Below are positions 42,144-52,112 of a DNA stretch of 64,000 nucleotides, one piece after another. The DNA is from an uncultured Clostridia bacterium (GTDB taxonomy: Bacteria > Bacillota > Clostridia > HGM11514). Each line of letters begins with the position of its first letter. Positions within the stretch are counted from its first letter, which is position 1. The notes beneath the pieces were generated by a model that saw only the letters and a list, made by a program, of their open reading frames with translations, made no database searches and was not told the origin of the DNA. The translations under genes and the position numbers were made by a program. Location: NCBI GenBank assembly GCA_934464705.1, contig CAKSKB010000015.1, positions 1-64,000 of the forward strand, in the 5' to 3' direction.

Positions 42144-44573
42144 TCATGCAGCCTTCGAAACATACTCACCGTAAACGGTGTTGCCGTCAACCACAATGTA
42201 AGGTCTTATTTTGTACTCGGCACCGCTCTTTATGCCCGCACCGAAGGTTCTGATTGCGTACTGTCCGTTGCCGGTCGGTACGGCATATGCCGCAAGTTTA
42301 AGCGCTTCGCCCACCTGTGCGCCGTTTTCGTACATCGAGATTTCAAAACCGCATTCTGTGATTTCGGCATCTGCGCTTTCAAGCGTTGCGTATGTAACAA
42401 GCGATAGTGTTCCTTCGGGAACGGTAACTTCACCGTCCGCACCTGCATAAGTAAACGATGCGGTTGAGCTGATAATATTGCTATCCGCGGAAACCGACGG
42501 TTCCGACGAAAGCTTCTTAACAACAACATTATAAATCAGATCATCGGATATACCGGTTATGTTGTATTCCGAAGCGCCTACCGAAACGGCCTCGTTTGAA
42601 CCTTCCGTAAGCGCAAGAGAATCCACTCTTTCAACCGATACTATTTCAAAACCGCTGTCACACGAAAGTTTAAGAGCCGACCCGTTTTCAGCTATGATTT
42701 CGGCGCTCTTGCCGTCGCCTATTGATGCTCCGTCCGCATTGATGTTTCCGCCCTCGGCATTGATTTTTACCGAGTATTCGGGCTTGATATTGGTATATTC
42801 GGCAAGCGAGAAATCATCATACAGCCATCCGGGGTTAGCTCCGTTGTTAGCGGATCTCATTTCAATATAGCTTGCGCCGTTTTTCAAATCTGCCGATCCC
42901 GTTACATTTGCGCAGTTAAGGTTAAGCTGACTGCTCTTAACAACAACACCGTCAATATAAACATTTTTTACGCCTCTTGTATCTATTGTTACAACAATCT
43001 GGTGCCAGCCCTTGGTTCTCGGAATTACACCAGTGCCATCAACACCGTACGCTGTTGCGGAAGCAGTACCTACACCTTCGGAATAATTAAACGCCTTTGT
43101 ATTATCCTTTTCATAGAAGTTCTTGTAAAACATTGTGAATTTCGGTCCGGAAGCAGCTTCACCGTCATCATAAAACCAACCGGTCATAACTCTGCGATTA
43201 TTGGTTTTCCAATTAAAGCCGGAGGCCTGATTATTGGCGCCATCATATGCTCTGAGCTGCCACGAATCCGCACATCCGTTCCACGCAAGGCACCGGGTTG
43301 AGCCGTCAACATGACCGGGTGTATCTGTAAAGAAATTATATTCTCCTTCAAAAGAACTCTGCTGCGTGAAAAGCTTAGCGTTGCTTGCGCGCTGGAATAT
43401 AACCGAAGCCTTAATTTTTGTGCCGTCTTTGTTCTCATATTCTGCGGAAATAATAGCCATGCCGAACTTATCAGTGCTCTTTACAACGCCCGAATCAACA
43501 GTAAAGGTGAGCGGATTTGAAGTTGTATATGTAAGAAATTCACTGCCGGTAAGGACGGTTTCGTTTCCGTCCGCATCATAGCCTTTTACTGAAATATTAG
43601 CATTTGCAGCTTCATTTGCGTAAAGGGTCTTGTTGCCGGAAAGCGTAATGTATGCAAAGTTCTTGCGTTCTTCAACCGAACCCTTCTTTTTAAATGTTAC
43701 AGCCATGCTTGAAACTCCGGATATTTCGGAAGCTGTAAAGGCGTAGCTTGCCAATCCGCTTGCAGCAGAAATTTCGCTGTCACCAAACGAAAGCGAATCT
43801 ATAACATACCCTTCATCGGCGGAAACACTGAACGAAGGTTTGGAATATTTCTCAAACTGCTTCACATCGCCGTCTGAAAGGGCGACATCGGAAACCGCAT
43901 TTTCACCGTCAAGATCGGCATAGCTTGCTATTTTTGCCGAACCGTTTGCACCGATTGTAAATTCCGTATCGCAATAGGTTATCTGCTCGTTAACCGAAAT
44001 CGAATAAAGTGTTAAAAATCTTACAGCTGAAGCATCGGTTTTCAAAGCTTTATTAAGAAACTTTATGGTTTTCATTGTGCCGTTCTCCGCTGCTTCCGCA
44101 AACGAAGATTTAATTACGCTTCTGCCCGTATCGCCTAAACTTCTTATATCGGCATATGGTCCGTACTTTGCGAATTTGCATGTGCTGTCCTCGCTGAGCC
44201 AGTACATTTCGATATTTGAAACCGCATTACCGTTTTCATCCGCTGCGCCGAGGTCAAGGTCAAACTGATACTTTCTGCCTTTAATGAGATTAAGTTTGTT
44301 TGCAAACGAAACCTCAATTCTTGTTTCGGCTATAGCATTATCATTTTTTCTTAAATTGGACCATGTCACACTGTTGTCGCTGTTAAGCGAAAAATCTGTA
44401 GGTATCCTGGCATTCGAATCTGCTTTTGCAGTCAGGTTAACCCCGTCAACGACGCTTGAAAAAGTGCTGTTCTTTGTAACAGTGGTTACTTTCAGTTCTG
44501 CGGCAAAAGAAACAGCCGAGAGTATTGAAAGAACCATAACGCATACCGATACCGCGGCAATAAATCTTTTCAT
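42144..44573 (-). CDS. large secreted modular protein with LamG-like domain
   Basis: 809 aa. Signal peptide MKRFIAAVSVCVMVLSILSA. Then a beta-sandwich domain (~30-195), an InlB B-repeat-like domain (~200-295; SFSVSADEGYVIDSLSFGD), a BIG2-like segment (~300-390), a LamG-type domain (~400-590; KGWHQIVVTIDTRGVKNVYI, GWLYDDFSLAEY), a second B-repeat-like domain, and a C-terminal module (YAIRTFGAGIKSGAEYKIRP). Its first two domains and last module match the deacetylase at 10848. No catalytic domain is recognised; it is probably a glycan-binding surface protein or an uncharacterised lyase. Confidence 0.75.
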   Translation of the reverse strand: MKRFIAAVSVCVMVLSILSAVSFAAELKVTTVTKNSTFSSVVDGVNLTAKADSNARIPTDFSLNSDNSVTWSNLRKNDNAIAETRIEVSFANKLNLIKGRKYQFDLDLGAADENGNAVSNIEMYWLSEDSTCKFAKYGPYADIRSLGDTGRSVIKSSFAEAAENGTMKTIKFLNKALKTDASAVRFLTLYSISVNEQITYCDTEFTIGANGSAKIASYADLDGENAVSDVALSDGDVKQFEKYSKPSFSVSADEGYVIDSLSFGDSEISAASGLASYAFTASEISGVSSMAVTFKKKGSVEERKNFAYITLSGNKTLYANEAANANISVKGYDADGNETVLTGSEFLTYTTSNPLTFTVDSGVVKSTDKFGMAIISAEYENKDGTKIKASVIFQRASNAKLFTQQSSFEGEYNFFTDTPGHVDGSTRCLAWNGCADSWQLRAYDGANNQASGFNWKTNNRRVMTGWFYDDGEAASGPKFTMFYKNFYEKDNTKAFNYSEGVGTASATAYGVDGTGVIPRTKGWHQIVVTIDTRGVKNVYIDGVVVKSSQLNLNCANVTGSADLKNGASYIEMRSANNGANPGWLYDDFSLAEYTNIKPEYSVKINAEGGNINADGASIGDGKSAEIIAENGSALKLSCDSGFEIVSVERVDSLALTEGSNEAVSVGASEYNITGISDDLIYNVVVKKLSSEPSVSADSNIISSTASFTYAGADGEVTVPEGTLSLVTYATLESADAEITECGFEISMYENGAQVGEALKLAAYAVPTGNGQYAIRTFGAGIKSGAEYKIRPYIVVDGNTVYGEYVSKAA

Positions 44574-44721
44574 AGGAAAACCTCCTCAAAATATTTCATT
44601 AATGTCATTATACAACCGGCTCACACGGCAAGTCAATGCGCTCGAACAATTAATATTAAAAAACACATAATAAAATAACAGATATTACATATTTTACGAA
44701 AACTTTTCGTTTCCGGCGTTA

Positions 44722-44750
44722 TTGACACGCCGCAGAATATATTATATAAT
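44722..44750 (+). promoter_or_regulatory. consensus promoter of the MFS-like transporter gene
   Basis: TTGACA (44722-44727), 17-base spacer, TATAAT (44745-44750), 24 bases before the ATG. Confidence 0.8.
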
Positions 44751-44774
44751 ATTTGCCGAAGGAGAGAATATACC

Positions 44775-46058
44775 ATGACAGATTTCAACACACCCGAATA
44801 CAAACGCTCGAGGAAGGCGTATCTTCTTCAATGCACATTTGAATATTTTGTTGCGCTCCTTGTATCGGACGCATTTCTGGCAAAGCTTTTGTCGTCAATC
44901 GGCGTAAGCGATGCGCTGAACGGAATAATATCGTCATTCATATCGCTTGTTTTTATAACGGACTTTTTTTCGCTGTTTCTGCTGCGGCTTAAGATAGAAA
45001 CAAAGCGGCTGGTTATAGTTTCAAAAACGCTGAGCAATGTTTTTTTCATGCTACTTTACATAGTTCCGTTTCTTGACATCGGCAAATCGGCAAAGACTGC
45101 GCTTGTAATCGTATTCATACTGCTCGGATATGTCGGGCTTTACCTTGTCAATTCAATATGTTATAAGTGGGCAAATTCGTCGGTTGCGCCGACAAACAGG
45201 GCAAAATATTCCGCCGTAAAGGAAATGGTTTCGCTTATAAGCGGAATACTGTTTTCGATTGCTGCAGGCAAAATCATAGACCGATTTGAAACGCAGGGAG
45301 ATCTGACGGGCGGATTTTTGTTCATAGCCGCTGCGATATTGCTGCTAAACATATGCGATTTTATATGTCTGCTTCTTATAAGGCGTGAAGATGCATCGCA
45401 GGACGGCACGGAAACAAAGAAATTCGGCGATGTGATTAAGAATACTCTCGGCAACAAAGCTTTCAGGAATGTTGTTATCCTCGCCGTGCTGTGTGACAGC
45501 GCAAGATATTTTTCAATCGGGTTTATGGGAGTATACAAAACCGCCGACCTTATGCTTACGGTTGCGGCGGTTCAGGTTATTAATATGATAGCAAACGGCG
45601 CAAGGCTTGTTCTGTCAAGGCCTTTCGGAATCTACTCCGATAAGCGTTCGTTTGCAAAAGGTTTTGAGGCAGGGCTGATTCTGGCTGCCGCAGCGTTTTT
45701 TGTGAATATATTTACAACACCGTCAAGATGGTTTCTGATAGTTATATTCACGGTTCTTTACAACGCTTCGTTTGCCGGAATAAACGCAAACAACTTCAAT
45801 ATCACCTACAGTTATGTCAACTCCGCCTACATCACCCAGGCAATGGCAATAAAGAACTGTCTGGGCGGAATTTTCGGTTTTGCCGCGTCCCTCGCCGGCG
45901 GAAAAATCGTCAGTCTTGTCCAGGCGGCGGGAAACGAAGTTTTCGGCTTTCATGTTTATGCACAGCAGATTCTCTCGGCAATATCGTTTGTCATCACGGC
46001 AATAACGGTAATTTTCATGCACCGTGTAATATGCCGCCAAAAAGTCAAAATTCAATAG
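44775..46058 (+). CDS. MFS-like membrane transporter
   Basis: 427 aa with about twelve hydrophobic segments in two halves. YSAVKEMVSLISGILFSIAA and ARLVLSRPFGIYSDKRSFAK (a cytoplasmic loop motif between halves) fit a major facilitator relative. Substrate unknown. GGAGAG precedes the ATG. It is divergent from the large secreted protein, so uptake of its sugar products is possible but unproven. Confidence 0.75.
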   Translation: MTDFNTPEYKRSRKAYLLQCTFEYFVALLVSDAFLAKLLSSIGVSDALNGIISSFISLVFITDFFSLFLLRLKIETKRLVIVSKTLSNVFFMLLYIVPFLDIGKSAKTALVIVFILLGYVGLYLVNSICYKWANSSVAPTNRAKYSAVKEMVSLISGILFSIAAGKIIDRFETQGDLTGGFLFIAAAILLLNICDFICLLLIRREDASQDGTETKKFGDVIKNTLGNKAFRNVVILAVLCDSARYFSIGFMGVYKTADLMLTVAAVQVINMIANGARLVLSRPFGIYSDKRSFAKGFEAGLILAAAAFFVNIFTTPSRWFLIVIFTVLYNASFAGINANNFNITYSYVNSAYITQAMAIKNCLGGIFGFAASLAGGKIVSLVQAAGNEVFGFHVYAQQILSAISFVITAITVIFMHRVICRQKVKIQ

Positions 46059-46060
46059 AA

Positions 46061-46594
46061 TTACTTCTGGAATTTATTGATATAGTTGTCCATTGCGCTT
46101 TCGATAACCTCTGCAGCCTCTGCCTCATCGGCAAGGGCGTTTACATCGGTTTCCTTATTTTCAAGCTCTTTGTAAACACTGAAAAAGTGCTTCATTTCAT
46201 CAAGAACATGAATGGGCAAATCCCTAATGCTCTTGTAGCAGTTGTAGTTGGGGTCGTTAAACGGAATGGCTATGATTTTTTCGTCACGCATACCGTTGTC
46301 AATCATCTTCATAACGCCGATCGGGTAGCATCTTACAAGCGCGAGCGGCTCAATCTGCTCCGAGCACAGCACCAGAACATCAAGGGGGTCGTTGTCATCG
46401 CCGTAGGTTCTGGGGATAAAGCCGTAATTTGCCGGATAGTGCGTTGAAGTATAAAGAATTCTGTCAAGTATGATAAAGCCGGTTTCCTTGTCCAGTTCAT
46501 ACTTTTTCTTGCTGCCCTTCGGGATTTCGATTACCGCAATGAAATCCTTGGGCGAAATTCTTTTCGGGTTAATATCGTGCCAGATGTTGCTCAT
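46061..46594 (-). CDS. ppa: inorganic pyrophosphatase (family I)
   Basis: 177 aa. AVIEIPKGSKKKYELDKETG, YPANYGFIPRTYGDDNDPLD and VGVMKMIDNG-like sequence (IGVMKMIDNGMRDEKIIAIP) carry the conserved Lys, Tyr and Asp residues of the family I site. It pulls biosynthetic reactions by removing pyrophosphate. Converges on the transporter gene with 2 bases between stops. Confidence 0.95.
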   Translation of the reverse strand: MSNIWHDINPKRISPKDFIAVIEIPKGSKKKYELDKETGFIILDRILYTSTHYPANYGFIPRTYGDDNDPLDVLVLCSEQIEPLALVRCYPIGVMKMIDNGMRDEKIIAIPFNDPNYNCYKSIRDLPIHVLDEMKHFFSVYKELENKETDVNALADEAEAAEVIESAMDNYINKFQK

Positions 46595-46612
46595 AAAAAG
46601 TACCTCCCTGTA

Positions 46613-47359
46613 TTAAAATAATGCTATTGACTGCAATTTTCTTCCGATTACCTCGGCAAGCCTTTCGTGACCGCGCTTCCCCGGGTGAAGCCTGTCGGTA
46701 TCCTTGTTTGCAAAATACACCGCAGACTCATCAAAAAGCGGAAACAGACCGCTTATGCGGTTAAGGTCTATAAGCTCGGTTGACCAGATTTCGGACGCTT
46801 TCCGCACATCCTCCGCATAATCGTCAATAAAATATCCGATTTCGTTTGAATACAGTTCATCGCGCTGAATGTTATCGTTGGCGAAAAACGAATACGCCCT
46901 GTGAAGCGGAGTCATAAGCACAATCTGCTTTTCCGCATAATGGTGTTTTAAATAGGAAAGAACCGTATTAATGCTCCCTCTGAATGTTTCGGGATTCATA
47001 TCAAAACTTCTTTTCTTAAAAAGTGCGGTTCTTGAAGTGATTCCGATTTCATCACGGTTTGTTTCAAAGGGTTCTACCGTTTCCGAAAACCAGCTGCCCG
47101 GAGGCGTGTTTCCGTTAAAATCATTCGTTCCGGCAAGAAGGAAAACCGCGTCAACATCACCGCCGAAGTCCTCATGCATTCTCTCCGCTTGATTCAGAAG
47201 CCCGATATATTTAGAACCGTTCACGCCGTAGCCGCATGCCTCAAACCCAAGCTTTTCACCAAGTATATCAAAATACCGCTTGTCAGGGTTTACACCTATG
47301 CCTTCGGTTATCGAGTCCCCCAGAAAGCATATTCTTCTGTTTTTAAAATAGCTGTCCAT
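46613..47359 (-). CDS. SGNH/GDSL-family hydrolase
   Basis: 248 aa. Block I CFLGDSITEGIG (Ser nucleophile), block III LLAGTNDFNG (Asn) and C-terminal DTDRLHPGKRGHERLA (Asp/His pair) form a complete SGNH triad. No signal peptide. Likely an esterase or deacetylase of carbohydrates or lipids. Confidence 0.85.
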   Translation of the reverse strand: MDSYFKNRRICFLGDSITEGIGVNPDKRYFDILGEKLGFEACGYGVNGSKYIGLLNQAERMHEDFGGDVDAVFLLAGTNDFNGNTPPGSWFSETVEPFETNRDEIGITSRTALFKKRSFDMNPETFRGSINTVLSYLKHHYAEKQIVLMTPLHRAYSFFANDNIQRDELYSNEIGYFIDDYAEDVRKASEIWSTELIDLNRISGLFPLFDESAVYFANKDTDRLHPGKRGHERLAEVIGRKLQSIALF

Positions 47360-47363
47360 AGTA

Positions 47364-48137
47364 TTACCCCTTCATCATAATAAATCCGCACTGCCTTCCG
47401 CCGTCGCCGCATCGGTGCGAAAACAGAAGGTCGTTTCTGCATTTTGTGCAAACGGTGCTTCTGTCGATTTTCACCAAACCGCAATCTTTCAAATCATTTT
47501 CGATAAACCCGGCAACATCCGCAAAAAACTTGTCGCCGCATGGCTTAACCAAATCGCCGTAAGCCTTCGGGTGTGAATCTTCAAACATTACGGCAGCATC
47601 AGCGCCGATTTCAAAGCAGCATTTCCCTATCGAAGGACCGATTGCCGCAATTATATTTTCCGGCTTGCAGCCAAAGCGCTCCTCCATCAGTTGCACCGCA
47701 TTGACCGATATTTTTTTGACCGTCCCTCTCCAGCCGGAATGAACCGCGCCTATTACCTCAAGAGTGGGGTCATAAAGCAAAACCGGAACACAGTCAGCCG
47801 TAAAGGCGCAAAGCGCAAGGTTTTTTCGGTTTGTTACAACGCCATCCACACCGTAATCAAAAGAATTTTTACAGTCTGCGGCGTTGGTTTCGTCTACAAC
47901 CTCCACAACATCCGTGTGCAACTGCTTTGTGAATACAATTTTATCAAAGCCCATAGCCTTTTTCACGATTTCGTAGTTCTCGCGATAATGCGGGTCTTTT
48001 GTGTTGACCCCGAGATTAAGCGAAGCAAACGGCTTTTCGGTGCTCCGTCCGCCGAGCCTTGAAGTGAATATGTGAGGAACGGGCAAAATGTCCGAAAAAA
48101 ATCCGTCAAGCCCGTTTTTTGAAGCGAATTCTATCAT
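47364..48137 (-). CDS. pgeF: peptidoglycan editing factor PgeF (laccase-fold, YfiH family)
   Basis: 257 aa from ATG 48137, which overlaps the ymdB-like stop as ATGA. Zinc-site residues appear in QLHTDVVEV, FTADCVPVLLYDP and GAVHSGWRGTVKKIS. Members hydrolyse amide links in misplaced muropeptides or deaminate purine nucleosides. Confidence 0.9.
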   Translation of the reverse strand: MIEFASKNGLDGFFSDILPVPHIFTSRLGGRSTEKPFASLNLGVNTKDPHYRENYEIVKKAMGFDKIVFTKQLHTDVVEVVDETNAADCKNSFDYGVDGVVTNRKNLALCAFTADCVPVLLYDPTLEVIGAVHSGWRGTVKKISVNAVQLMEERFGCKPENIIAAIGPSIGKCCFEIGADAAVMFEDSHPKAYGDLVKPCGDKFFADVAGFIENDLKDCGLVKIDRSTVCTKCRNDLLFSHRCGDGGRQCGFIMMKG

Positions 48138-48898
48138 TGTACGATTATCCTTTCCAAAGAAGTGCATTTCCCTTCCGAATTAATATCAAAAAGCACCGCA
48201 TTGAGCATAGTTTCCCCAACTGCAGCCTCGTATTTATGCGGCGTTTTTTCAAGAAATCTCCCCAAAGATACCTCGGGCTTCATGCCGATAACAGAGTTGA
48301 TTACGCCCGTCATGCCTATGTCGCTGATATAGCCCGTGCCCCCCGGCAGAATCCTCTCGTCCGCCGTCATAACATGGGTGTGCGTACCGAAAACGGCGGA
48401 AACTCTCCCGTCAAGATACATGCCCATAGCCACTTTTTCGCTTGTGGCCTCCGCATGGAAATCAACTATAATTATCTTTGAAGTGACCTTTTTCAGAATT
48501 TCGTCAGCCGCTCTGAACGGACAGTCAAGCGGTTCCATCGCCACCCTGCCCATAAGATTAATCACGCAAACCGATTCTCTGCCCATGTCGTATTCCACAT
48601 ATCCGCATCCGGCAGCTCCGGGCGGATAGTTCGCCGGTCTGATTATCACCCTCGGGTCGTCAAACAGCGGATATATCTGATAATTGTCCCATGTGTGATT
48701 GCCCATGGTCACAATATCCGCACCGTAAGCGGTTATTGTGTCAAACGCATCTCTTGTTATGCCTCTGCCTCCTGCGGAATTTTCACCGTTGACTATGCAA
48801 AGGTCAACCTGTTTTTCCCTTTTCAACTTCGGCAGACTCTGCTTAAGCCTGTCCAGTCCCGGACCCGCAACTATATCACCGACTGCAAGAATCCTCAT
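48134..48898 (-). CDS. YmdB-family metallophosphoesterase
   Basis: 254 aa. RILAVGDIVAGPGLDRL, CIVNGENSAGGRGIT, TMGNHTWDN, IIIVDFHAEATSEKVAMG and GTHTHVMTAD supply all metal ligands of the TIGR00282 family. YmdB in Bacillus hydrolyses cyclic nucleotides and affects biofilm and sporulation decisions. Confidence 0.92.
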   Translation of the reverse strand: MRILAVGDIVAGPGLDRLKQSLPKLKREKQVDLCIVNGENSAGGRGITRDAFDTITAYGADIVTMGNHTWDNYQIYPLFDDPRVIIRPANYPPGAAGCGYVEYDMGRESVCVINLMGRVAMEPLDCPFRAADEILKKVTSKIIIVDFHAEATSEKVAMGMYLDGRVSAVFGTHTHVMTADERILPGGTGYISDIGMTGVINSVIGMKPEVSLGRFLEKTPHKYEAAVGETMLNAVLFDINSEGKCTSLERIIVQ

Positions 48899-49026
48899 AT
48901 TTCACCTCTAAAAAATATTACATTATTTATATTTTACCACATTTCGGCGCAAATGTAAAGCGGTTTAATCTTCAATTAATACACCAATTCCGGCAATTAT
49001 TCTGCAATTTCCGCCAAATTCAGATT

Positions 49027-49230
49027 TTATTCATCCTCAAAAATCAGAAGTTCGTCAATGCGGCAATCAAGAATATAACACATTGCCTCAAGATTTTCAT
49101 ATCTTACCGATTTTGTACGGTTGTTAATCATATTGGTAAAATTCTGATAACTCATTCCGAGCTGTTTGTAAAGCCAATACTTGGTTTTTCCCCGTTCCTC
49201 CAAAAGTTTGAGCGCATTCAATTTTAACAC
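49027..49230 (-). CDS. small XRE-family DNA-binding protein
   Basis: 67 aa consisting of one helix-turn-helix domain (KYWLYKQLGMSYQNFTNMIN, YENLEAMCYILDCRIDELL). Single gene divergent from the flavoprotein pair; target unknown. Confidence 0.8.
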   Translation of the reverse strand: MLKLNALKLLEERGKTKYWLYKQLGMSYQNFTNMINNRTKSVRYENLEAMCYILDCRIDELLIFEDE

Positions 49231-49357
49231 AATATCACTCCCAAACTAAATTATACAGCGAAACCGCATTTATGTCAAGAAATAAAAGCCGCCTATTGTT
49301 TTTTCGTGAGTTTTATAGTATAATAGTGTTATTAAGATCCGAAGGGGCTGTAAAGAC

Positions 49358-50497
49358 ATGAAAAAAATAGCTGTTATCGGCGGCGGAGCGGCAGGGCTTG
49401 CGGCGGCAATTACTGCGGCGGAGCACGGCGCCGATGTGACAATATATGAAAAGAACGACAGAGTCGGAAGAAAGATTCTTTCCACCGGGAACGGCAGGTG
49501 TAATCTTTCAAATACCGACCTTGACGCATCTCATTTTCACGGGGACAAAAAGTTCGTATCGGCAGTGCTTGCCTCTGCCGATGCCGAAGGCTTTATCTCC
49601 GGCTGCGGAATCATAACAAGATGTGAAAACGGCAGGATTTATCCGTATTCCAATCATGCCGCAAGCGTTCTGGACGCACTGCGCTTCAAGGCGCTTGGTA
49701 TGGGAGTTAAAATAATAAATAACTGCACAATAGTTAACGCCGGGCGGAGAATGGGGCGCTTCTCGTTTCAAAATGTGAATAAAATCGGCTACGGTGCGGA
49801 CAGGCTTATCATAACCGCCGGCGGCAAGGCTGCTCCGGCACTCGGGGCGGACGGCGCAGGCTTTAAGCTTCTTTCGTCCTTCGGGCATACAATCACGCCG
49901 CTTCATCCGTCGCTTGTTCAGCTCAGATGCAAGAGAGAACAGATGAAAGGACTTAAAGGAATCCGCGCATATGCCAATGCACGCCTTTTGTGCGACGGAA
50001 AGCTCATAAAACAGGAATACGGCGAAATTCAGTTTGCAGACTACGGCCTTTCGGGAATTCCGATTTTTAATCTTTCGACAGAGGTCGGCTCGCTGTCGGG
50101 CGAAATTGCGGTTTCGCTTGACCTTCTGCCGCAGTTTGACAATGTAATGCCCTGCCTTCGGGGCAGAAATCCGGAACATCCGTTTACGGGAATTTTTCAC
50201 AGTCACCTCGGCGCAGCTGTTTCGGAGCGCGCCAAATCACGGTCGCTCGGCGATCTGGCAGCAATCATAAAGGATTTCCGTTTTGATGTTATCGGCACCA
50301 ACGGCTGGGAAAATGCTCAGGTAACATCGGGCGGCGCAGCAACGGACGAGTTTAATACAAACCTTGAATCTAAGCTTGCACCCGGGCTTTTTGCCGCAGG
50401 CGAGGTTTTGAATGTTGACGGCGACTGCGGAGGTTACAACCTTCACTGGGCATGGGCAAGCGGAATTACCGCCGGAAGGAGTGCTGCAGATGATTAG
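49358..50497 (+). CDS. HI0933-family NAD(P)/FAD-dependent oxidoreductase
   Basis: 379 aa. FAD-binding AVIGGGAAGLAAAITAAEHG, RKILSTGNGRCNLSN, and C-terminal TSGGAATDEFNT and GLFAAGEVLNVDGDCGGYNL are characteristic. Slightly shorter than most members (~400). Function in the family is not established; suggested to be an aminoacetone or thiazole-like oxidase is not supported here. The stop overlaps the start of the next flavoprotein gene. Confidence 0.88.
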   Translation: MKKIAVIGGGAAGLAAAITAAEHGADVTIYEKNDRVGRKILSTGNGRCNLSNTDLDASHFHGDKKFVSAVLASADAEGFISGCGIITRCENGRIYPYSNHAASVLDALRFKALGMGVKIINNCTIVNAGRRMGRFSFQNVNKIGYGADRLIITAGGKAAPALGADGAGFKLLSSFGHTITPLHPSLVQLRCKREQMKGLKGIRAYANARLLCDGKLIKQEYGEIQFADYGLSGIPIFNLSTEVGSLSGEIAVSLDLLPQFDNVMPCLRGRNPEHPFTGIFHSHLGAAVSERAKSRSLGDLAAIIKDFRFDVIGTNGWENAQVTSGGAATDEFNTNLESKLAPGLFAAGEVLNVDGDCGGYNLHWAWASGITAGRSAADD

Positions 50498-52043
50498 GGT
50501 TTCAAACATAAAACTGCCGATTCATGACAGCGATATAAAATCGGCGCTGATACGAAAACTCGGAGCCGCAGCCGATGATGTTGTTTCATATAAAATTGCG
50601 AAAAAATCCGTAGACGCACGCAGAAAAAACGATATAAAGTACATATATTCCGTCGATGCGGAGGTTAAAAACAGCAAAAAATACCTGAAGCTTAAAGATG
50701 TCGCCGAAACCAAAGAATTTCATTATGAATATATGACGGCGGACTTCAAAAAGCGCCCGGTTGTAATCGGGTTCGGTCCCGCGGGGATGTTTGCGGCACT
50801 TATATTGGCGGAGGGCGGAGCGCGCCCGATTGTTCTCGAACGGGGAAAAAGCGTTGATGAGCGCAGCGAGGATGTGGAAAAATTAAAAAAATTTGGAATT
50901 TTAAATCCCGAATCCAATATTCAGTTCGGCGAAGGCGGCGCCGGGACCTTTTCGGACGGCAAACTGACAACCGGAATCAAAGACAAAGCCTGCCGCTTTG
51001 TGCTTGAAACCTTTGCCGCTTTTGGCGCACCGGAGGAAATACTCTATCTTGCAAAGCCGCATATCGGCACCGATAATCTTAAACTGGTGGTCAAAAATAT
51101 AAGAAACCGCATAATTTCCCTCGGCGGCGAAGTCCGGTTCCGCTCAAGGGTTACCGGGTTTGATGCCGGCGGCGGCAAGCTTAAGGGTGTTTTTGTATCG
51201 GGAGATTATATCGAAACGGATACGGCAATTCTTGCCGTAGGGCACAGCGCGAGAGATACCTTTAAAACACTTTATGCAAGCGGATTTCCCATGGAACAGA
51301 AACCGTTTGCGGTCGGCGTGCGCATAGAGCACCTTCAAAAAGACATAGGCTTTGCGTGTTACGGCGAAGAATACAAAAATCTTCCGGCGGCATCGTATAA
51401 ACTCGTTTCGCACGCCGGAAGCAGGGGAGTTTATACATTTTGTATGTGTCCGGGGGGAGAGGTAGTTCCGGCGACGTCGGAGGAAGGGATGCTCGTAACC
51501 AACGGAATGAGCGAATTTGCAAGAGCCGGAGAAAATGCAAACAGCGCACTGCTTGTCGGTATTCCGCCGGACTCTTCAGGTAACCCCTTAAGGGGAATAG
51601 AACTTCAGCGGCGCATGGAAAGAGCGGCTTATACCTTGGGCGGAGGAGGATATAAAGCGCCTGTGCAGCTGGTCGGCGACTTTTTGGCAGACAGGGAGAG
51701 CCGTGCCCTCGGCAGCATATGCCCCACATATAAGCCGGGTTTCACGCTTTGTGACCTTCGGGAATGCCTTACGGATGAGGTGGCGGCTGCGCTTAAAGCC
51801 GCAATTCCCGACCTCGGCAGACGCCTTGACGGATTTGACCGAAGCGATGCCGTAATGACCGGCGTTGAATCCAGAAGCTCGTCACCCGTAAGGATTATAA
51901 GAAACGAAAATAAATGCTCGCCGCTTTGCACAGGGCTTTACCCCTGCGGCGAAGGAGCCGGCTACGCCGGCGGAATCGTTTCCGCCGCAGCCGACGGCAT
52001 ACACTGCGCGGAAGCGGCAATTTTATCAATACGAAAAAAATAA
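50490..52043 (+). CDS. FAD-dependent dehydrogenase-like protein (COG2509 type)
   Basis: 517 aa from ATG 50490, with AAGGAG upstream and an 8-base overlap with the previous gene. An N-terminal ~75-residue domain precedes FAD-binding VVIGFGPAGMFAALILAEGG. Further motifs are NIQFGEGGAGTFSDGKL, AVGHSARDTF and GLYPCGEGAGYAGGIVSAA. Often paired with HI0933-like genes in Firmicutes; reaction unknown. Confidence 0.88.
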   Translation: MIRVSNIKLPIHDSDIKSALIRKLGAAADDVVSYKIAKKSVDARRKNDIKYIYSVDAEVKNSKKYLKLKDVAETKEFHYEYMTADFKKRPVVIGFGPAGMFAALILAEGGARPIVLERGKSVDERSEDVEKLKKFGILNPESNIQFGEGGAGTFSDGKLTTGIKDKACRFVLETFAAFGAPEEILYLAKPHIGTDNLKLVVKNIRNRIISLGGEVRFRSRVTGFDAGGGKLKGVFVSGDYIETDTAILAVGHSARDTFKTLYASGFPMEQKPFAVGVRIEHLQKDIGFACYGEEYKNLPAASYKLVSHAGSRGVYTFCMCPGGEVVPATSEEGMLVTNGMSEFARAGENANSALLVGIPPDSSGNPLRGIELQRRMERAAYTLGGGGYKAPVQLVGDFLADRESRALGSICPTYKPGFTLCDLRECLTDEVAAALKAAIPDLGRRLDGFDRSDAVMTGVESRSSSPVRIIRNENKCSPLCTGLYPCGEGAGYAGGIVSAAADGIHCAEAAILSIRKK

Positions 52044-52069
52044 ATATTTTAAAAACTATTACATAAACC

Positions 52070-52104
52070 GAGCGGCAGTAAAAGCAATGCTTTTACTGCC
52101 GCTC
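52070..52104. terminator. bidirectional terminator
   Basis: GAGCGGCAGTAAAAGCA pairs perfectly with TGCTTTTACTGCCGCTC around a one-base centre, between two convergent genes. Confidence 0.88.
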
Positions 52105-52112
52105 ATCTGATT

